Both the position numbers and the translations under genes were made by a program. Below are positions 61,201 to 64,000 of a DNA stretch of 64,000 bases, piece by piece. Source of the DNA: Clarkia xantiana subsp. parviflora (taxonomy: Eukaryota; Streptophyta; Magnoliopsida; Myrtales; Onagraceae); contig JAPTYO010000008.1 in NCBI GenBank assembly GCA_036873135.1, positions 39,068,819 through 39,132,818 of the forward strand. The letters run 5' to 3'. The number at the start of each line of letters is the position of its first letter. Positions within the stretch are counted from its first letter, which is position 1. The notes under the pieces are model-generated. The model did no database searches. It had not been told where the DNA came from and saw nothing but the letters and a program-made list of their open reading frames with translations.

Positions 61201-62497
61201 TTGACAGAATTGCAAACATCAGATTATCTATTAAGATGGAACACAACAAATAGTGATCCCTCGGTCATCTAGACTAAATCGACCGCCAGTAATCCGAGGG
61301 AAGGGGGTCCGTGAAAGAGTTCACACTACCGTCGTGTTCAGTCTAATAGACCAGTCTTTTGAAAATGGTTATTATATTGCAAATTACCGGAACGGGAATT
61401 TTCAAATTAGCATACCCGATCTTGGATTTCCCAAGGCCCTTATAATTTTAAAAAGGAATTATCCGATAATTTACGCATGCATAATACAATATTATGCCAT
61501 AAAAATCAAACAAACCAAAACACGCTTACGCGTCATGCGTCTAATGTTCCTAGCATATATAATTCTACGTAAAGTAAATTATCACATGCTTTCTATCCTT
61601 GAACATCCTAGCATACGTGTCAAAACATGCAACATATGCACAAATCATGCATAATTGGCGACTGGAATTCAATTTTAAAAACATTTTGAAAATATTAGGG
61701 GTTGTTTTGCAATTCATGCTTACAATCAATCATGCGACATTTCTAGACATGGATTCTAGGCACTTTCAATCAGCATAGCATGTCTATCCTATTGCGCAAT
61801 ACATATATTTAAATCCCAGAGCTCTATGCTCGCAATTAATATCCAGCTAGCTTAACTGAGTCAATAAGACAGTTCTAATATATATGTAGCAGAAAGTAAA
61901 CAATTGCAATCCAGCCAACTAATTTAATCCAGTCCAAAAAACATGCATATCCGAGATTCATCCCCATAATCGAAACTAGTTATTAGGGTTTTATCCGAAA
62001 AACGTGTTAAAACGCAAACCCTAAGAGCACTGTTTATGTTAAATTTAAAGTTCGAAAACATTTTGGATTTAAAATTTTACATCCTATTTTATTGAACATT
62101 TTTAAAAATTTCAGAGAAATTTAAAAAATTGGTTCGGTCCAATTTAAAATCCGGTTCAAGTCGGTCCGATTTTAGAAATCCGGTTTGGTCCGAAACGGTT
62201 CAATAAAATAAGATTGTGGTTTGGTTTATCACTCAAAATGGTTAGGTTAGGTTCATTTTAGTTACCTTGGCCCGACCAGACCCGACTAGGCCGACCCGAT
62301 TAAGAAAACCCGGATTGGTTTTACCCGCTCCGGTTTAGCAATTGGACCGGCCCATAAACCCTTGGGTTTTGGCCGAAATATGTCTTTGTGGGCTGAGTAG
62401 AGTTTTAAAGTCCACTAAAAACTTAACTTAGCCAACAAGACATATTATTTATTTAAAATAATTTCCAACATTGCTAATATATATACATATATTTCGG

Positions 62498-62559
<62 letters not shown>

Positions 62560-63234
62560 CAAGATTCTATCTATAAGATGTAAATTAATCAACAATATAT
62601 ATATATAAAATATTCGGAGCATATATATATATATATATTTTATTATTTTCAAATATATCTTTAGGGATTAAAATATGTAGACAATAATATATTTTCTTAA
62701 TCTTTTATAGTAACTAAATCTATCAATATATATTATTCCTATCTTTATATATATATATATATATATTGATAGTTAATATCTTTTAGAATATTATATTATG
62801 AACCTATCATTATTTCCAACTTATAGATATATAGTTACCTATTAATAAAATTTAAAAATGGCAACATATATCTTTAAATATTTGTGCCGAATTTTTCATT
62901 ACTTGGTGTCCAAGAAAATTATTTTTTTTTACCTAAAATGCCCCTAGTAATTTAAGATCAAATCCTAACTTGATGATTAATCCAAAATATGTTCTTGATA
63001 AAACTCATGGTGTTCTTGAAGATCATGAACATCAAACTTAAATTTGAACATGAAAATTCAGTTTTGATCTATAAAAACATGTAAATTTTGAAAATTTTAA
63101 GTTTTTAAAGATCAAACACATGAAATTTACTTAAAAATTTCGGATTACTCATGGTGTTCACGAACATGAAAATTTCGGATTTTTGAAAAACTCAAGAACA
63201 TCCGTTTATCAAAAAATTAAGAGCTCCTAACACA

Positions 63235-63247
63235 GGCTCTGATATCA
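63235..63247 (-). other. Primer-binding site of the nested Copia
   Basis: GGCTCTGATATCA on +, i.e. TGATATCAGAGCC on -, one mismatch from TGGTATCAGAGCC, one base from the LTR. Confidence 0.85.
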
Positions 63248-63248
63248 C

Positions 63249-63823
63249 TGTTGGATTACGGGGACGTAATACTACGGAATGCTAAACGTTTACATGCAAG
63301 TAATCTAACTACGCAGCGGAATAGTGTACACATACCTTTTAGCTTTCCAGCCCAAGAACGTCGTGGAGGGAGTTCTGATCCTCCGGTCGGAACCACGTAC
63401 AAGTTCTTCGTAAGAAGAAGTCCTACGCGGTGTAAGCTCCACAACAAAGCCTCTGATCGATTCTTCAACGGGGACAGAACCTCGGACTAAGATGTGCCGA
63501 AAATCTCAACTATGGGGGTGAGAGGGTTTCTCTCAAGTTCCTCAATTGAGGTACTTCTTAATATGAATGATGTTTAAACCCCTTAGGTGAGTCCCCTATA
63601 TATAGAATTGGTGGAGTGGACAAAAGTCCACTCCAACCAATGTGGGACTAGTTTCGACCGAACCTATGCTATTAAGGGGGAGGCCCAATTTTGGGCCTCC
63701 CATGTCAATTAGGGATTGGGTTTGGCCCAACTAGCCTAATGTGACAATTACCTAATTAACTTAGGTAATTTCCTTAGCATTAACAGGCTACCAATTACGA
63801 CGCCACGTCACCATATGCTAACA
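63249..63823 (-). repeat. 5' LTR of the nested Copia, type B
   Basis: TGTTGGATTACGG to CCATATGCTAACA; followed by TSD TAGAC at 63824-63828. Confidence 0.94.
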
Positions 63824-63828
63824 TAGAC

Positions 63829-64000
63829 CGCCTCTATGAAAGCCAATTCACTATGGTTTTTGGTTGATTTTCCTACTAACCGCGGAGCAATAGGTGCCAA
63901 GTGAGTTCTGAAATTGAAACTCACTGCTGATGGAGCTATCGAGCGATACAAAGCTCGACTTGTTGCGAAAGGATATACCCAACTTCATGGAGTGGACTTT
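63829..64000 (+). pseudogene. Copia RT, right part of the split frame
   Basis: It continues the frame from 55446: ASMKANSLWFLVDFPTNRGA, then IGAK-stop-VLKLKLTADGA (TGA in place of the conserved Trp of KWV), ERYKARLVAKGYTQLHGVDF, the canonical Copia RT N-terminal block. It runs off the window. Confidence 0.92.

Larger units (their letters stand above)
55452..63823 (-). mobile_element. Complete Copia element (-), 8372 bp, nested in the + strand Copia
   Basis: LTRs of 574 bp (55452-56025, 3') and 575 bp (63249-63823, 5'), perfect TSD TAGAC (55447-55451, 63824-63828), purine tract GCTCCCACTCGCC on + at 56026-56038, and primer site at 63247-63235 with one mismatch (TGATATCAGAGCC). I count about two dozen LTR differences (~4 %). 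Reading on -: long leader (63234 to ~61200, with an (AT)n tract and GGTCCGATTTT-rich stretch), gag-like region (~61200-60300), PSGS-type linker (~59400-58800), RT (~58480-57784), RNase H (57784-57143) and a 1.1-kb 3' untranslated stretch. I recognise no protease or integrase. Frames are broken. Confidence 0.9.
50324..64000 (+). mobile_element. Degenerate Copia element (+), interrupted and running off the window
   Basis: Order: 5' LTR (50324-50919), primer site (50921-50932), ~2.1-kb leader with (AT)n and (GT)n tracts at 51594-51670 and a GGTCGGATCGGACC-rich stretch (51850-52085), gag remnant (53041-53574), linker with PSGS repeats and the start of RT (54787-55451), then a complete - strand Copia (55452-63823), then RT again (63829 to the end). 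I recognise no protease or integrase between gag and the linker, where only ~1.2 kb is available. Several in-frame stops show it was dead before it was interrupted. Its 3' end lies outside the window. Confidence 0.85.

Noticed and set aside
61253..61654. 133-codon frame on the + strand
   Set aside because: It lies antisense in the leader of the - strand Copia, is matched as non-coding sequence by 52500-52980 of the sibling element, and has no motif.

Overview
This window is nuclear DNA from a flowering plant, almost certainly a eudicot. Three ordinary multi-exon plant genes are present, all on the + strand: a pirin-like protein (944-2577), a clathrin-adaptor epsin of the plant EPSIN2/3 type (CDS 13468-21830) and a PTI1-like receptor-like cytoplasmic kinase (47957-49673). 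The rest is AT-rich and mostly transposable elements. Species cannot be named from sequence alone. All exon models below were made by hand from reading frame, GT/GC-AG splice sites and family knowledge.

Layout. 1-2.7 kb: pirin gene. 2.8-9.6 kb: a wreck of opposite-strand Copia elements of one family, one of them carrying a precisely bounded Helitron (6454-7967). 9.6-12.4 kb: a decayed coding-looking fragment and a Mutator-like element with a 9-bp target-site duplication (TSD). 12.4-21.8 kb: the epsin gene, whose intron 11 holds a young Copia element (16167-20219). That element has an open protease-integrase-RT-RNase H frame, but in the gag region I see an antisense fragment of a PP2C phosphatase gene. 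22.1-26.8 kb: a pile-up of small DNA transposons (a Helitron, three long-TIR Mutator-like elements, two hAT-type MITEs), nearly all with readable TSDs. 28.3-34.7 kb: a full-length but dead L1-type LINE with a perfect 16-bp TSD. 34.8-36.5 kb: an LTR-retroelement 3' end. 38-39.7 kb: a Helitron end and a nest of Harbinger/Tourist-like MITEs.

39.7-46.9 kb: a 7.2-kb LTR element with about 1.1-kb LTRs and no recognisable gag or pol, its interior occupied largely by four different tandem-repeat arrays (LARD-like). 47-49.7 kb: the PTI1-like kinase. 50.3 kb to the window end: a + strand Copia element interrupted inside its RT frame by a complete - strand Copia of the same family (55452-63823). The 5-bp TSD is perfect and the RT frame resumes on the far side.

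The three host genes have no evident functional link. The main interest is the insertion history: most insertions can be bounded to the base from TSDs, so their relative order can be read. The strongest candidate for something undescribed is the gag-less Copia element with a PP2C fragment inside the epsin intron.
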